A DNA stretch of 64,000 nt from Bacteroidia bacterium (GTDB lineage Bacteria > Bacteroidota > Bacteroidia > Flavobacteriales_D > Sanyastnellaceae). Numbering within the stretch: the stretch's first letter is position 1; each line of letters opens with the position of its first letter. Shown piece by piece: positions 17,470 through 26,439 of the stretch. Where the stretch lies: positions 62,001 to 126,000 of the forward strand of contig JAUICJ010000005.1 in assembly GCA_030427925.1 (NCBI GenBank), in the 5' to 3' direction. A program made the translations under genes and the position numbers. Under the pieces are notes generated by a model, which was given only the letters and a program-made list of their open reading frames with translations, had not been told where the DNA came from and ran no database searches.

Positions 17470-18648
17470 TTAACGTTCAGAAAGTCCCGCGTTTTGGCGA
17501 ATCGCATCCGCCGTGATGTCCGCTCCCCTCGGAGTCAAAATCACCAGCCGCTCCACCACGTTGCGCAATTCGCGGATGTTGCCCCGCCAATTCGCATCCT
17601 GCAACAAGCGCATGGCCTCCGACTCGACCATGGGCACCGGCAGGTTGTAATTGCCGCAGATCCGACCCAAGAAGTGGTTCACCAAGAGCGGCACGTCCTC
17701 GCGGCGATCATTCAGCGGCGGCACTTCCACCAAAATCACCGCCAGCCGATGGTACAAATCTTCCCGAAAATGCCCCGCGTCGATTTCCGCCAACAAATTC
17801 CGGTTCGTCGCCGCCACAATCCGCACATCAACCGCGATGTCCTCATCCCCCCCTACCCGCGTGATCCGGTTCTCTTGCAACGCCCGAAGCACCTTCGCTT
17901 GTGCCGACGGGCTCATGTCGCCGATTTCATCCAAAAACAGGGTGCCCCCATGAGCCAACTCGAACTTGCCCTTTCGCTGTTTCACTGCGCTCGTGAACGC
18001 GCCCTTCTCGTGACCAAACAATTCGCTTTCGATCAGTTCCGACGGAATGGCGGCGCAATTGACTTCAATGAACGGCGCATCCGCCCGGGCACTGAGCGCA
18101 TGCAATTGACGCGCCACCAATTCCTTCCCCGACCCGTTGGGCCCCGTCACCAAAACCCGTGCCTCCGTCGGAGCCACCGTGGCAATGCGATCCGAGATGT
18201 TCCGAATGGCTTGGGATGCGCCCACGATCGTGCTCGCCTTCTCCTCGTTCAAGGCCCGTTCCAGCTCCATGGCTTTTTCTCGCAACGCCTTGCGTTCGGT
18301 CGCGTGGCGCAACGTCACAATGAGCCGGTTCAAATCCAACGGCTTCTCGATGAAATCAAAGGCGCCTTCCTTGATGGCCCGCACCGCCACGTCGACGGTT
18401 CCATGACCGCTGATCATGACCACGGGCGTAGCGACTCCCTTTTCCTTGAGCATCGCGAGCACTTCCATGCCGTCCATCCGGGGCATTTTGATGTCGCAAA
18501 AAATGAGGTCGAAAGCGAATTTCACGGCTTGGGAAAGGCCCTTGGCGCCGTCTTCCGCGACTTCCACACGGCAGCCCTCTTCTTCGAGGAGTTCCCGCAA
18601 GCTGTTGCGGATGGGCGCTTCGTCGTCGATGATGAGGACTTTCGTCAT
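17470..18648 (-). CDS. NtrC-type response regulator without a DNA-binding domain
   Basis: 392 residues from the ATG at 18648, which overlaps the ppx stop as ATGA; an in-frame ATG at 18666 lies within ppx. Receiver domain: DD near residue 9, phospho-Asp in FCDIKMPRMDG, and the conserved Lys in FIEKPLD. AAA+ domain: Walker A-like GPNGSGKE, the sigma-54 loop as GAFTSA rather than GAFTGA, Walker B GTLFLDEIGD, and the R-finger region. The protein ends at NAGLSER right after the AAA+ C-subdomain; no Fis-type helix-turn-helix follows, and only 66 bases separate it from the next gene. It may act from solution on sigma-54 RNA polymerase. Confidence 0.9.
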   Translation of the reverse strand: MTKVLIIDDEAPIRNSLRELLEEEGCRVEVAEDGAKGLSQAVKFAFDLIFCDIKMPRMDGMEVLAMLKEKGVATPVVMISGHGTVDVAVRAIKEGAFDFIEKPLDLNRLIVTLRHATERKALREKAMELERALNEEKASTIVGASQAIRNISDRIATVAPTEARVLVTGPNGSGKELVARQLHALSARADAPFIEVNCAAIPSELIESELFGHEKGAFTSAVKQRKGKFELAHGGTLFLDEIGDMSPSAQAKVLRALQENRITRVGGDEDIAVDVRIVAATNRNLLAEIDAGHFREDLYHRLAVILVEVPPLNDRREDVPLLVNHFLGRICGNYNLPVPMVESEAMRLLQDANWRGNIRELRNVVERLVILTPRGADITADAIRQNAGLSER

Positions 18649-19640
18649 GGGTTGAGGTTTGGCCAAACAGATTCCAAAGATGGTGCCAAATCAGCCTCCA
18701 CCGCCAACTCCACCAGCCCTTCCCGAAGGGCATAGGGTGACCGCGCAACCCGCACTGGAACGGGCGAGGCCGCGTCGAGGTGCTGCAACACGTTTTGGAC
18801 AAGAACGGATGCCAAGGGCAAATACGGCGCCCGCGAAGACGGCATCCCCTTCCACGCCAACCGCTCCGTCAACGAAGACGCCAATGCCTCGCGGTGCAGG
18901 GCGTCCAAGGCCCTGCGATCCAGCCGCTCCGCCTCGGCGTGCGGCCCGCCCTGATCCGGCAGGGGCTGGCCACGACGCAGCAGCGACGCCAAGGCATCGA
19001 AGGAACCACTTGAACCGACCAAGACGTTGGGTTGCCACTGAGCGATGGCGGCGTGAACGGGCTCAAGCACCTCGTCAATGAACGGCTTCAACCGGTCGGC
19101 GCCTCGTTCTTGAAGGGGGTCGCTGGGTTTGGCATAATCCTTCATGCGCACCACGCCCGCATCCACGCTTTTCAGCCAGTTCCAATCCCCTCCATTGGAC
19201 CAAATCCCAAACTCCACGCTTCCGCCACCAATGTCCATCATCAAGCCCACTTCCTGCCCTTCCAACGGCGCAGTCATCGCCACGCCCTTCCAAATCGCAA
19301 ACGCCTCCTGCGCCCCCGAGATCACCTCCACGTGCATGCCCATTCGATCCGCCACCGCCTGCACAAACTCACCGGCATTGCGCGCGTCCCGGAGCGCGCT
19401 CGTGCCCGTCACGTAAACCGCATCCACTCCATAATTTCGCAGCGTCTCGCGAAACACACCCAGCGCATCCATCCCTCGGGCAAATCGCTCCGCGCGAATC
19501 GTGGCATTCCGAAACCCCCCTGCGCCCAACCCCACGGGCAAGGTGTTCGCAAATTCACGCACCCAACGCCCCGCTTCCACCCGCGCAATGACAAGGGTGA
19601 AGGAGTTCGAACCGCAATCGATGACGCCTATTTGGTTCAT
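18645..19640 (-). CDS. Ppx/GppA family phosphatase
   Basis: 331 residues of the actin-like ATPase fold: VIDCGSNSFTLVIA at the start and MDIGGGSVEFGIW for phosphate binding. It lacks the extra C-terminal HD domain of long Ppx proteins, as is common in Bacteroidota. Likely activity is exopolyphosphatase or pppGpp phosphohydrolase; sequence does not decide which. It overlaps both neighbours by four bases. Confidence 0.9.
   Translation of the reverse strand: MNQIGVIDCGSNSFTLVIARVEAGRWVREFANTLPVGLGAGGFRNATIRAERFARGMDALGVFRETLRNYGVDAVYVTGTSALRDARNAGEFVQAVADRMGMHVEVISGAQEAFAIWKGVAMTAPLEGQEVGLMMDIGGGSVEFGIWSNGGDWNWLKSVDAGVVRMKDYAKPSDPLQERGADRLKPFIDEVLEPVHAAIAQWQPNVLVGSSGSFDALASLLRRGQPLPDQGGPHAEAERLDRRALDALHREALASSLTERLAWKGMPSSRAPYLPLASVLVQNVLQHLDAASPVPVRVARSPYALREGLVELAVEADLAPSLESVWPNLNP
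18658..18667. repeat. TTTGGCCAAA palindrome (no spacer)
   Basis: Perfect 10-base palindrome at the end of the Ppx gene. Hand counts of the 60-base flanks: left 23 G and 11 C, right 9 G and 25 C. The reading frame here (Trp-Pro-Asn) differs from the other copies. Confidence 0.7.
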
Positions 19641-20962
19641 GAGCGGTGGCGCATCCAGCGAAACAATTCCATGAACGTCGGTCGCTTACCGTGCATCAAC
19701 AACCCCACGCGGTACACGCGGCCCGCGAAGATCACCACGAGGACCGCCGTCAGCGACACGCCCAACAAGCTCAGCAAAACCTCCCAAAGCGGCACCCCCA
19801 GTGGAATGCGGATGAGCATCATGACGGGCGCCGAAAACGGAACGAAGGACCCCACGACCGCCATCGTGCCTTCCGGATCCTGCATCGCCGTGGAAGCCAT
19901 GACGTAGGAAGCAATCAAGGGCAACATCACGGGCAACATCAAATACTGCGCATCCGATTCCTCGCTCACCGCCGCCCCAACCGCCGCGAACAAGCTCGCA
20001 TACAACGTGTAGCCCGTGACAAAAAACGCAGCCGTTGCCAACGCCATCACCCCCCAATTGACATCCAATAAAAAGCTCAATTCATCCTGACTCGCAAGCC
20101 ACGACTTCCAGTCCAGTCCCGCTCCCTGCAACGCCGTGTCTCCTCCGATCAGGCCGGACTGTTCGAACAAGAAGCCCCCCAGGGCGGTCATCGCCCATCC
20201 GATGACGATGAACGCCACGAACTGCGTCAGCCCCACGAGCCCCACTCCGATGATCTTACCCGCCATCAACACCCGCGGCTTCACGGCACTGATGATGACT
20301 TCCACGATGCGGTTTGCCTTTTCCTCGATGACGCCGCGCATGATCTGAGCGCCGTAGATGCTGATGAGCATGAACAACGTCAGGGAGAATACAAAGCCGA
20401 TGACGGCTCGACCCGTGGCGCCTCGGTCCTTGGTGACGATGTCTTGCCCTACGAGGGACACCTTCATTTTGAGCCGTTTATACGTCTCGTAATCCAAGGC
20501 CAACTCCGATTTCACCCGAAAGCGTTCAATGGCCTGGCTCAAGTCCGATTGGATCTTTCCTTGCACGACCACCCCGGGACTGCGCTCGTAATACAGCATG
20601 GCCTTTCCATGTTGAACAATGGCATCATCGAAGTCCACCATGGCATCGAAGTCGCTGTTCATGAAGGTGCTGTCCGCAAGCGGCTCTTCGGCGAAGCGGT
20701 AGGTCAAATCCGCTCGCTCCGGAAAACAATCGGGATGGGTAGGCACCCACGCGTTGTAGCCGTCATCCCATCGGGTGATGAGGCCGGAACGGTCGATGAC
20801 GAGCACTTTCGTTTCGCCTTCCGTTTGGCTCGCCATGAAGCCCACGAATCCGATGACCAGTGCGCTCAAGACGGGCATCAGCAACGTCCCGATGAGGAAC
20901 GCCCTGCGCCGAACCCGAGTGAGGTATTCCCGGGCAATGATGAGTCCAAGGATGCTGCTCAT
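19637..20962 (-). CDS. ABC-2 type transporter permease (NatB-like)
   Basis: 441 residues. One membrane segment near the N-terminus after the REYLTRVRRRAF amphipathic stretch, a large extracytoplasmic loop (about 50-200), then five or so membrane segments: the NatB/DUF3526-type ABC-2 permease plan. Partner of the ATPase gene immediately upstream, with a four-base overlap. The substrate is unknown; NatAB homologues export sodium or are linked to stress. Confidence 0.9.
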   Translation of the reverse strand: MSSILGLIIAREYLTRVRRRAFLIGTLLMPVLSALVIGFVGFMASQTEGETKVLVIDRSGLITRWDDGYNAWVPTHPDCFPERADLTYRFAEEPLADSTFMNSDFDAMVDFDDAIVQHGKAMLYYERSPGVVVQGKIQSDLSQAIERFRVKSELALDYETYKRLKMKVSLVGQDIVTKDRGATGRAVIGFVFSLTLFMLISIYGAQIMRGVIEEKANRIVEVIISAVKPRVLMAGKIIGVGLVGLTQFVAFIVIGWAMTALGGFLFEQSGLIGGDTALQGAGLDWKSWLASQDELSFLLDVNWGVMALATAAFFVTGYTLYASLFAAVGAAVSEESDAQYLMLPVMLPLIASYVMASTAMQDPEGTMAVVGSFVPFSAPVMMLIRIPLGVPLWEVLLSLLGVSLTAVLVVIFAGRVYRVGLLMHGKRPTFMELFRWMRHRS

Positions 20963-21906
20963 GTCGCAGGAAGGGGTTCTGCGGACTTGGCTTCAACCGC
21001 TTGAATGAAAATCTCACGCATCGAAGTGGCATACGGCTCGCATGCGATGAGCCTAACCTCGCTCGCCAACCACTTCACCCATTCCGGCCAATCGGCGGAT
21101 TCAGGCAATCGCAAAATGGCCTCGTGATGCCTCGGATGCTCCATCGAACGCAAGCTGATCAATTCAGCCGCGGCCCCGAGGGCGGCGGTGAAGCCGATGG
21201 CCTCGCCTTCAAACACGACGCGCACCCGACCTTGCCGCGCTTGTTCGCGCAATTTCGAAACGCCCCCTGCGAGCAGCACCTCGCCTTGGTGAACGAGCGT
21301 GACGGTGCTGCACATTTCCTCCACGCTCGGCATGTCATGCGTAGAAAGCAGAATCGTCGTGCCCTGCTCGCTCAATGCTCGAACGACTTCACGAATGCGC
21401 TGCGCATTGATGGGGTCAAAGCCGCTGAGGGGTTCGTCCAAAATCAACAAATCCGGCTCGTGAAGCACCGTAGTGATGAACTGGATTTTTTGGGCCATGC
21501 CCTTGCTCAAATCCGAAACCGGGCGATTCCACCAGCCGTCCACCTCAAGCCGTTCGAACCACACCTTGAGGCGGCGAATCGCCTCGGCTCGGCTCAGGCC
21601 TCGCAATTGGCCCAGGTAAATGCCTTGCTCGCCCACCTTCATGGTTTTGTACAAGCCCCGCTCTTCCGGCAAATAACCGACGCGCATCTGGTGATGGCGT
21701 TCGAGGGGCTCCCCGAAAAAGGCGATGCGGCCCTCGTCCGGGGCGGTGATGCCCGCCAGCATCCGAATGAGGGTGGTCTTGCCAGCACCGTTGGGGCCCA
21801 AGAGGCCGAAAACCCCGCCTTGCGGAATCTCCAGCGACACGCCCTTCAACGCTCGGTGACCTCGATAGGTCTTGGAAACGCCCTCAACTTGGATGACCGA
21901 GCTCAT
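20959..21906 (-). CDS. ABC transporter ATP-binding protein (NatA-like)
   Basis: 315 residues: Walker [10 protein letters not shown], signature LSKGMAQK, Walker [14 protein letters not shown]-loop STHD, and a C-terminal extension of about 90 residues as in NatA-type exporters. It overlaps the dnaJ stop and the permease start by four bases each, so it is expressed with the DnaJ/GrpE chaperones. Confidence 0.94.
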   Translation of the reverse strand: MSSVIQVEGVSKTYRGHRALKGVSLEIPQGGVFGLLGPNGAGKTTLIRMLAGITAPDEGRIAFFGEPLERHHQMRVGYLPEERGLYKTMKVGEQGIYLGQLRGLSRAEAIRRLKVWFERLEVDGWWNRPVSDLSKGMAQKIQFITTVLHEPDLLILDEPLSGFDPINAQRIREVVRALSEQGTTILLSTHDMPSVEEMCSTVTLVHQGEVLLAGGVSKLREQARQGRVRVVFEGEAIGFTAALGAAAELISLRSMEHPRHHEAILRLPESADWPEWVKWLASEVRLIACEPYATSMREIFIQAVEAKSAEPLPAT

Positions 21907-23021
21907 TGAAACAAATCGCGGACTTTATCGAAGAAGCCGCGCTCGTTGTGCTCAGCTGCAGGCTCGAAATTGGCGGACTTGCGCAGGGTTTCAAGCGCTT
22001 TGCGTTCTTCGTCGGAGAGTTTTTGGGGGGTCCAAACGTTGATGTTCACCAGCAAATCGCCCTTGCCGTAGCTGTCCACTGCCGGCAGTCCTTTGCCACG
22101 CAAGCGAACAAGCTTTCCGCTCTGGGTTCCAGGCTCGATCTTGATTTTTGCACGGCCGGAGATGAGCGGAACTTCGGCATCCGCCCCGAGGGCCACGTCA
22201 GCGAAATTCACGTACAGGTCGTAATGCAAATTCTTTCCGTTGCGCTTGAGGTGTTCGTGCGGAATTTCTTCGATGACCACGAGCAAATCGCCCGGAACGC
22301 CGCCCATTGGTGCGCCGTTGCCTTCACCTCGAACGGAAAGCTGCATGCCGTCCTCGACGCCTCCTGGGATGTTGATTTCCACCACGGACTCTTCGCGAAC
22401 CATGCCCCATTCGTCGGAACCCGAGGGCCGCTTCGTGATGCGCTGACCGCTGCCTTGGCAGGCGTTGCAGGTGGTGGCGGTTTGCATTTGGCCCAAAATC
22501 GTGTTGGTCACCCGGCGCACCTGGCCGGTGCCGTGGCAAGTGGAACACTCCGCATATTCTGCCCCCTTCGCTTCGACCTGCTTGAAGACCTTGACCTTCT
22601 TCTTCGCGCCATTCGCGATTTCTTCGAGGGTCAACTTGACCTTGATGCGCAAGTTCGAGCCTTTCATTCGCCGACGGCGACCGCCGCCACCTCCACCGCC
22701 ACCTCCACCAAATCCGCCGCCGAAAATGTCGCCGAACTGGCTGAAGATGTCGTCCATGTTCATGCCGCCGAATCCGCCGGGGCCGCCGGGGCCGCCACGC
22801 ATTCCTTCGTGACCAAACCGGTCGTACTGGGCACGCTTCTGGGAATTGCTCAGCACCTCGTAGGCCTCAGCCGCCTCCTTGAACCGCTCCTCGGCATCCT
22901 TGTCGTCGGGGTTCTTATCGGGGTGGTACTTGAGGGCCAACTTCCGATACGCCTTCTTGATTTCCGCGTCGCTCGCTTTGCGATCGACACCGAGTACTTC
23001 GTAAAAATCGCGCTTCGCCAT
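21903..23021 (-). CDS. dnaJ: Chaperone protein DnaJ
   Basis: 372 residues. J domain with HPD ([10 protein letters not shown]), a Gly-rich linker encoding about ten consecutive glycines (near 22690-22720), a zinc-binding region and two beta-sandwich domains. Only two CxxCxGxG repeats are present (CSTCHGTG and CNACQGSG) where classical DnaJ has four, so a single zinc site is expected; from memory this short form is usual in Flavobacteria. It works with DnaK and with GrpE, whose gene ends three bases upstream. Confidence 0.97.
   Translation of the reverse strand: MAKRDFYEVLGVDRKASDAEIKKAYRKLALKYHPDKNPDDKDAEERFKEAAEAYEVLSNSQKRAQYDRFGHEGMRGGPGGPGGFGGMNMDDIFSQFGDIFGGGFGGGGGGGGGGRRRRMKGSNLRIKVKLTLEEIANGAKKKVKVFKQVEAKGAEYAECSTCHGTGQVRRVTNTILGQMQTATTCNACQGSGQRITKRPSGSDEWGMVREESVVEINIPGGVEDGMQLSVRGEGNGAPMGGVPGDLLVVIEEIPHEHLKRNGKNLHYDLYVNFADVALGADAEVPLISGRAKIKIEPGTQSGKLVRLRGKGLPAVDSYGKGDLLVNINVWTPQKLSDEERKALETLRKSANFEPAAEHNERGFFDKVRDLFQ
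22487..22497. repeat. TTTGGcCCAAA palindrome
   Basis: Exact copy inside dnaJ, coding Leu-Gly-Gln on the minus strand. The left flank is clearly G-rich, the right flank mixed. Confidence 0.65.
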
Positions 23022-23024
23022 GCC

Positions 23025-23594
23025 TTACGCGCCGACGACGACTTTTGCGAAACGCACAACGCGCCCCTTGAGTTCGTAACCTTTTTCAATCACGTCGACC
23101 ACCTTGCCCTTCAGTTCCGGGTGGGGGATGTTGGTCACGGCCTCGCACCGATCGGTGTCGAAATCGTCGCCGACTTGGACTTCAAGGGCTTTGAGGCCCT
23201 GGTGCTGCAGGATTTGGGTCAGCTTCGTGTAGACCAATTGTTGGCCCTCGCGGATCACCTCGATGTCGTCCGTTTCCACGTTCAATCCCCGCTCGAAATC
23301 GTCAACCACCGGCAACAGGCTCTCGAGCACGTTTTGGCCTGCACTCTCAATCATTGCCAAGCGCTCGCGGTTCGTGCGCTTGCGGTAGTTGTCAAACTCG
23401 GCATACAACCGCAAGTACCGGTCTTCCCAATCGGTTGCAGGAACCTCCTGAGGTTCCGACTCGCTGGAATCCCCTTCGTTCACCCCGTGATCTTCCGCCG
23501 CGGATTCCGCTGTCGCTTCTGATTCGGCTGCTTGCTGCGCTTGGGGCTCCGTTTCTGGAAGCTCAACCTCGGGGTTCGTGTTCGTCTCGTTCAT
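23025..23594 (-). CDS. grpE: Nucleotide exchange factor GrpE
   Basis: 189 residues from the ATG at 23594 (MNETNTNPEVELPE). A longer in-frame reading to 23663 has no support. An acidic, Glu/Ala-rich disordered N-terminus is followed by a long helix (YAEFDNYRKRTNRER) and the C-terminal beta domain (KGYELKGRVVRFAKVVV). It releases ADP from DnaK. It is the first gene of the six-gene run ending at 17470. Confidence 0.96.
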   Translation of the reverse strand: MNETNTNPEVELPETEPQAQQAAESEATAESAAEDHGVNEGDSSESEPQEVPATDWEDRYLRLYAEFDNYRKRTNRERLAMIESAGQNVLESLLPVVDDFERGLNVETDDIEVIREGQQLVYTKLTQILQHQGLKALEVQVGDDFDTDRCEAVTNIPHPELKGKVVDVIEKGYELKGRVVRFAKVVVGA

Positions 23595-23665
23595 GTCAAA
23601 TGGTTTGTGCGCGAAATGGCAAAAGGCTTGCCACATGCGATTGAAAACGAAAGAGACCGACATCC

Positions 23666-23678
23666 TGTCAGGTGTCAG
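23666..23678 (-). promoter_or_regulatory. Direct repeat TGTCAG-G-TGTCAG upstream of grpE
   Basis: Two TGTCAG hexamers separated by one base, about 70 bases upstream of the grpE start. On the transcribed strand they read CTGACAcCTGACA. The position fits an operator or promoter of the chaperone operon. I know no confirmed regulator for it. Confidence 0.3.
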
Positions 23679-23708
23679 TCCCGTTCTGCAACTGAATGCG
23701 TCAAGGCG

Positions 23709-24305
23709 TCAGAAGCTCTTGACGTGGAGATCGATCTGGCGATGCAGCTCCATTCCCCTCAAGTTCTTTGCGATGATGACGCCTTCTTCATCGATCAAGA
23801 AACTCATCGGAATGGATGAAACGCCGTACAGTGCAGCGGCCTCGCTGTTCCAACGGTTCAAGTCAGACACGTGGTACTCCCAATCCAGCCCGTCTTGATC
23901 GATGGCCGCCTCCCATCGCGCGGGATCGCTGTCCAAGCTGACGCTGAACACCTCGAATCCCTTCGCGGTGCGGAACTTCGCCTTGTCGTACTTTTCGTAG
24001 GCCGCCACCACGTTCGGGTTTTCGCGCCGGCAGGGTCCGCACCAGGAAGCCCAAAAGTCGACCAGCACCAACTTGCCCTTCAAGTCACTGAGCTTCATTT
24101 CCTTGCCCTTCGGATTGGGCATGGCAATCTCCGGAGCCAAGTCCCCGATGTTCGTGCCGACTCGTCCTGACCGGGTGACTTTTTGGGCTTCGGCCACCAC
24201 CGTGCGGGAATTCAGCGGACCGCCTGCCTCCGATTCGACCTCCAAGCCCCACCAAGCGGCGCCCGCAACGGCCGCCCCAACGGCCCAAATTTTCCAATTC
24301 ATCAT
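23709..24305 (-). CDS. Membrane-anchored thioredoxin-like protein (TlpA/ResA family)
   Basis: 198 residues: one N-terminal membrane segment (about 4-21), then a thioredoxin fold facing the periplasm with the redox motif WASWCGPC and the cis-Pro segment SSIPMSFLI. TlpA/ResA proteins reduce disulfides in cytochrome c maturation or in exported proteins. It is probably monocistronic; a TAAATTAG box ends four bases before the start. Confidence 0.92.
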   Translation of the reverse strand: MMNWKIWAVGAAVAGAAWWGLEVESEAGGPLNSRTVVAEAQKVTRSGRVGTNIGDLAPEIAMPNPKGKEMKLSDLKGKLVLVDFWASWCGPCRRENPNVVAAYEKYDKAKFRTAKGFEVFSVSLDSDPARWEAAIDQDGLDWEYHVSDLNRWNSEAAALYGVSSIPMSFLIDEEGVIIAKNLRGMELHRQIDLHVKSF

Positions 24306-24309
24306 GCTC

Positions 24310-24317
24310 CTAATTTA
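24310..24317 (-). promoter_or_regulatory. -7 type box for the thioredoxin-like gene
   Basis: Minus-strand TAAATTAG ends four bases before the ATG at 24305. Confidence 0.4.
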
Positions 24318-24331
24318 AGGCGAAATGCGCC

Positions 24332-25642
24332 TCAATCCACACGCTCGATGTGCGCCCCCAAGGCCTTCAATCGCTGTTCGATGTGCTGGTAGCCGCGGTC
24401 GATTTGGCCGATGTTGTGGATGACGCTTTGGCCTTCTGCCGATAGGGCAGCGATGAGCAAGGAAACGCCCGCACGGATGTCGGGACTCGTCATGGTCACA
24501 CCGCGGAGTGGGCTCTTGCGATCAAGGCCGATGACGGTGGCGCGGTGCGGATCGCACAGGATGATTTGGGCGCCCATGTCGATGAGCTTGTCCACGAAAA
24601 AGAGTCGGCTTTCGAACATTTTTTGGTGCACCAAAACACTGCCCCGCGCCTGCGTCGCCGTCACCAAAATAATGGACAACAAATCCGGCGTAAAGCCCGG
24701 CCAAGGCGCGTCACTCACCGTCAAAATCGACCCGTCGATGAACGTGTCGATTTCATAAATCTCCTGAGCCGGAACGAAGAGGTCGTCGCCCCGTCGCTCC
24801 AAGGCAATGCCCATGCGCTCAAAAACGCGGGGAATCACACCGAGGTGCTCGTACCCCACGTCCTTGATGGTCACCTCGCCTTGGGTCATCGCCGCCATGC
24901 CGATGAACGAACCGATTTCGATCATGTCCGGCAAGCACCGGTGGTCGGTGCCTCCGAGGCGCTCTACGCCGTGGATGGTGAGCAAGTTGGACCCCACGCC
25001 TTCGATGTTCCCGCCCATGCGGTTGATCATGGAGCAGAGCTGTTGGAGGTAGGGCTCGCACGCCGCATTGTAAATGGTGGTGGTGCCTTCGGCCAAGGCA
25101 GCGGCCATGACCAAATTCGCCGTTCCCGTCACCGACGCCTCGTCCAAGAGCATGGTCGTTCCTTTCAACCCATCGGCCGCAGAAGCCGCAAAGAACCCGC
25201 TCTTCGCCTCGTACGTGAAGGTGGCCCCGAGGGCCTCGAACCCGATGAAATGCGTATCGAGGCGGCGCCGACCGATTTTATCTCCACCCGGACGGGGGAT
25301 GGCACCGACCCCAAATCGGCCGAGCATGGGCCCGAGGATCATGATGGAACCGCGGAGGGATCCGCCTTTGGCCCGAAAATCTTCGGTATTGAAGTACTCC
25401 AAGTTCACATCGTCCGCTTGGAACACCCAAGTGCCGGCCCCCTTGCGCTGCGTCTTGACCCCCATCGAAGCCAGCAGGTCGATGAGTTTGTTCACGTCCA
25501 CGATGTCGGGCAAGTTGCTGATGGTCACCGGTTCATCGGTCAGCAACACGGCGCAAAGGATTTGGAGCGCCTCGTTCTTCGCGCCTTGTGGGGTGATCTC
25601 GCCACGCAGCGCATGGCCTCCTTGAATGATGAAACTCGACAT
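24332..25642 (-). CDS. murA: UDP-N-acetylglucosamine 1-carboxyvinyltransferase
   Basis: 436 residues, normal length. It transfers enolpyruvate from PEP to UDP-GlcNAc, the first committed step of peptidoglycan. The family start (IIQGGHALRGEITPQGAKNEAL) is clear. The active-site loop reads RPGGDKIGRRRLDTHF: Asp121 stands where the fosfomycin-reactive Cys (Cys115 in E. coli) is usually found, which in other bacteria gives natural fosfomycin resistance. It lies downstream of the DUF4290 gene, a pairing typical of Bacteroidota. Confidence 0.97.
   Translation of the reverse strand: MSSFIIQGGHALRGEITPQGAKNEALQILCAVLLTDEPVTISNLPDIVDVNKLIDLLASMGVKTQRKGAGTWVFQADDVNLEYFNTEDFRAKGGSLRGSIMILGPMLGRFGVGAIPRPGGDKIGRRRLDTHFIGFEALGATFTYEAKSGFFAASAADGLKGTTMLLDEASVTGTANLVMAAALAEGTTTIYNAACEPYLQQLCSMINRMGGNIEGVGSNLLTIHGVERLGGTDHRCLPDMIEIGSFIGMAAMTQGEVTIKDVGYEHLGVIPRVFERMGIALERRGDDLFVPAQEIYEIDTFIDGSILTVSDAPWPGFTPDLLSIILVTATQARGSVLVHQKMFESRLFFVDKLIDMGAQIILCDPHRATVIGLDRKSPLRGVTMTSPDIRAGVSLLIAALSAEGQSVIHNIGQIDRGYQHIEQRLKALGAHIERVD
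24621..24636. repeat. TTTTGGTGCACCAAAA, 16-base perfect palindrome
   Basis: Perfect palindrome inside murA, related to the TTTGG/CCAAA family with a four-base centre. C-rich top strand begins directly to its right. Confidence 0.6.
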
Positions 25643-25717
25643 GAATGGGGGTTTAGGAAGGGTGATTCACAGAGGCGAGGCCATTGAACGCCCCCGCAAA
25701 TCATCGCCAAGAAAACG

Positions 25718-25748
25718 CAGAAAAGCAGCTCGGTGGGCTGCTTTTCTG
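25718..25748 (-). terminator. Hairpin between the DUF4290 gene and murA
   Basis: Perfect 12-base stem CAGAAAAGCAGC/GCTGCTTTTCTG with a seven-base loop, 29 bases after the DUF4290 stop. In the minus direction the stem is followed by CGTTTTC, so termination or attenuation before murA is plausible. The rest of the 134-base gap shows nothing else. Confidence 0.6.
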
Positions 25749-25776
25749 AAACTTATGCACATTGTGGTGCGGAAGG

Positions 25777-26397
25777 TCAACGCTTTTTCTTCCCGCGGTA
25801 CCGGTCAACGGCATCGCTGGTTTTGCGCTTGTTTTTAAGGACCTCGGCCGAACTGACCAATTGCGTGTCCTCGGGCAAAATGAGCGCGCCTTCCGACAGT
25901 TCCTTCAATTGAGCGGCAATGAACGCGTTCTCCACGGTGCTGCGGTTCCACGTCAGGAAATGCCGCTTCATGGTGTTCGCTATGGTCACGATGAGCGCCT
26001 GCTTTTCCTCCCCTTCTTCATAGCCCTTTGCCCGATCGATGAGCTGGCGCACCAACCCACCATAATGTCCGAGGCGCGAGGTCGCGCTGGGGTAATTCAG
26101 CCGGCCTGGGGCTGCACTCCGGTCAGCCGGATCGGGCAGTTCGAATGGCACATCCACGTCGAGCTGATGGTTCGCCATGACCATCAATTGAGCCCACAGT
26201 TTCTTCTCCTTGTCTTCGCCACCGGCCGTTTCGGGCGGCACCACGGACGCCATCACGCTGACAATGGCCTTGGCGCATTGGGTGCGTTCATCCCGGTCTG
26301 CAATCGACTGGGCGTGAGCTACCATTTGGTGGATGGCCCGGCCGTATTCTGGGATGACCAAGTCTTCCCGCACGCTGTTGTAGGTCAATTCCGACAT
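25777..26397 (-). CDS. DUF4290 domain protein
   Basis: 206 residues from the ATG at 26397. The sequence ELTYNSVREDLVIPEYGRAIHQMV is the DUF4290 signature, a family restricted to Bacteroidota and usually found just upstream of murA, as here. No signal or membrane segments; Lys/Arg-rich C-terminus (DRYRGKKKR). Function unknown. Its promoter box ends four bases before the start codon. Confidence 0.9.
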   Translation of the reverse strand: MSELTYNSVREDLVIPEYGRAIHQMVAHAQSIADRDERTQCAKAIVSVMASVVPPETAGGEDKEKKLWAQLMVMANHQLDVDVPFELPDPADRSAAPGRLNYPSATSRLGHYGGLVRQLIDRAKGYEEGEEKQALIVTIANTMKRHFLTWNRSTVENAFIAAQLKELSEGALILPEDTQLVSSAEVLKNKRKTSDAVDRYRGKKKR

Positions 26398-26401
26398 GGG
26401 C

Positions 26402-26409
26402 CAAAGGTA
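26402..26409 (-). promoter_or_regulatory. -7 box of the DUF4290 gene
   Basis: Minus-strand TACCTTTG, an exact TAnnTTTG, separated from the ATG by GCCC only. Confidence 0.55.
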
Positions 26410-26439
26410 CGCACGCACCGGGAACCCGAGGCCACAAAT

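Noticed and set aside
17467-18735. Long + strand frame opposite the NtrC-type regulator
   Set aside because: Antisense shadow without motifs.
21906-23522. Long + strand frame opposite dnaJ and grpE
   Set aside because: Antisense to two certain genes; the nearby proline run in another frame is only the complement of the DnaJ glycine linker.
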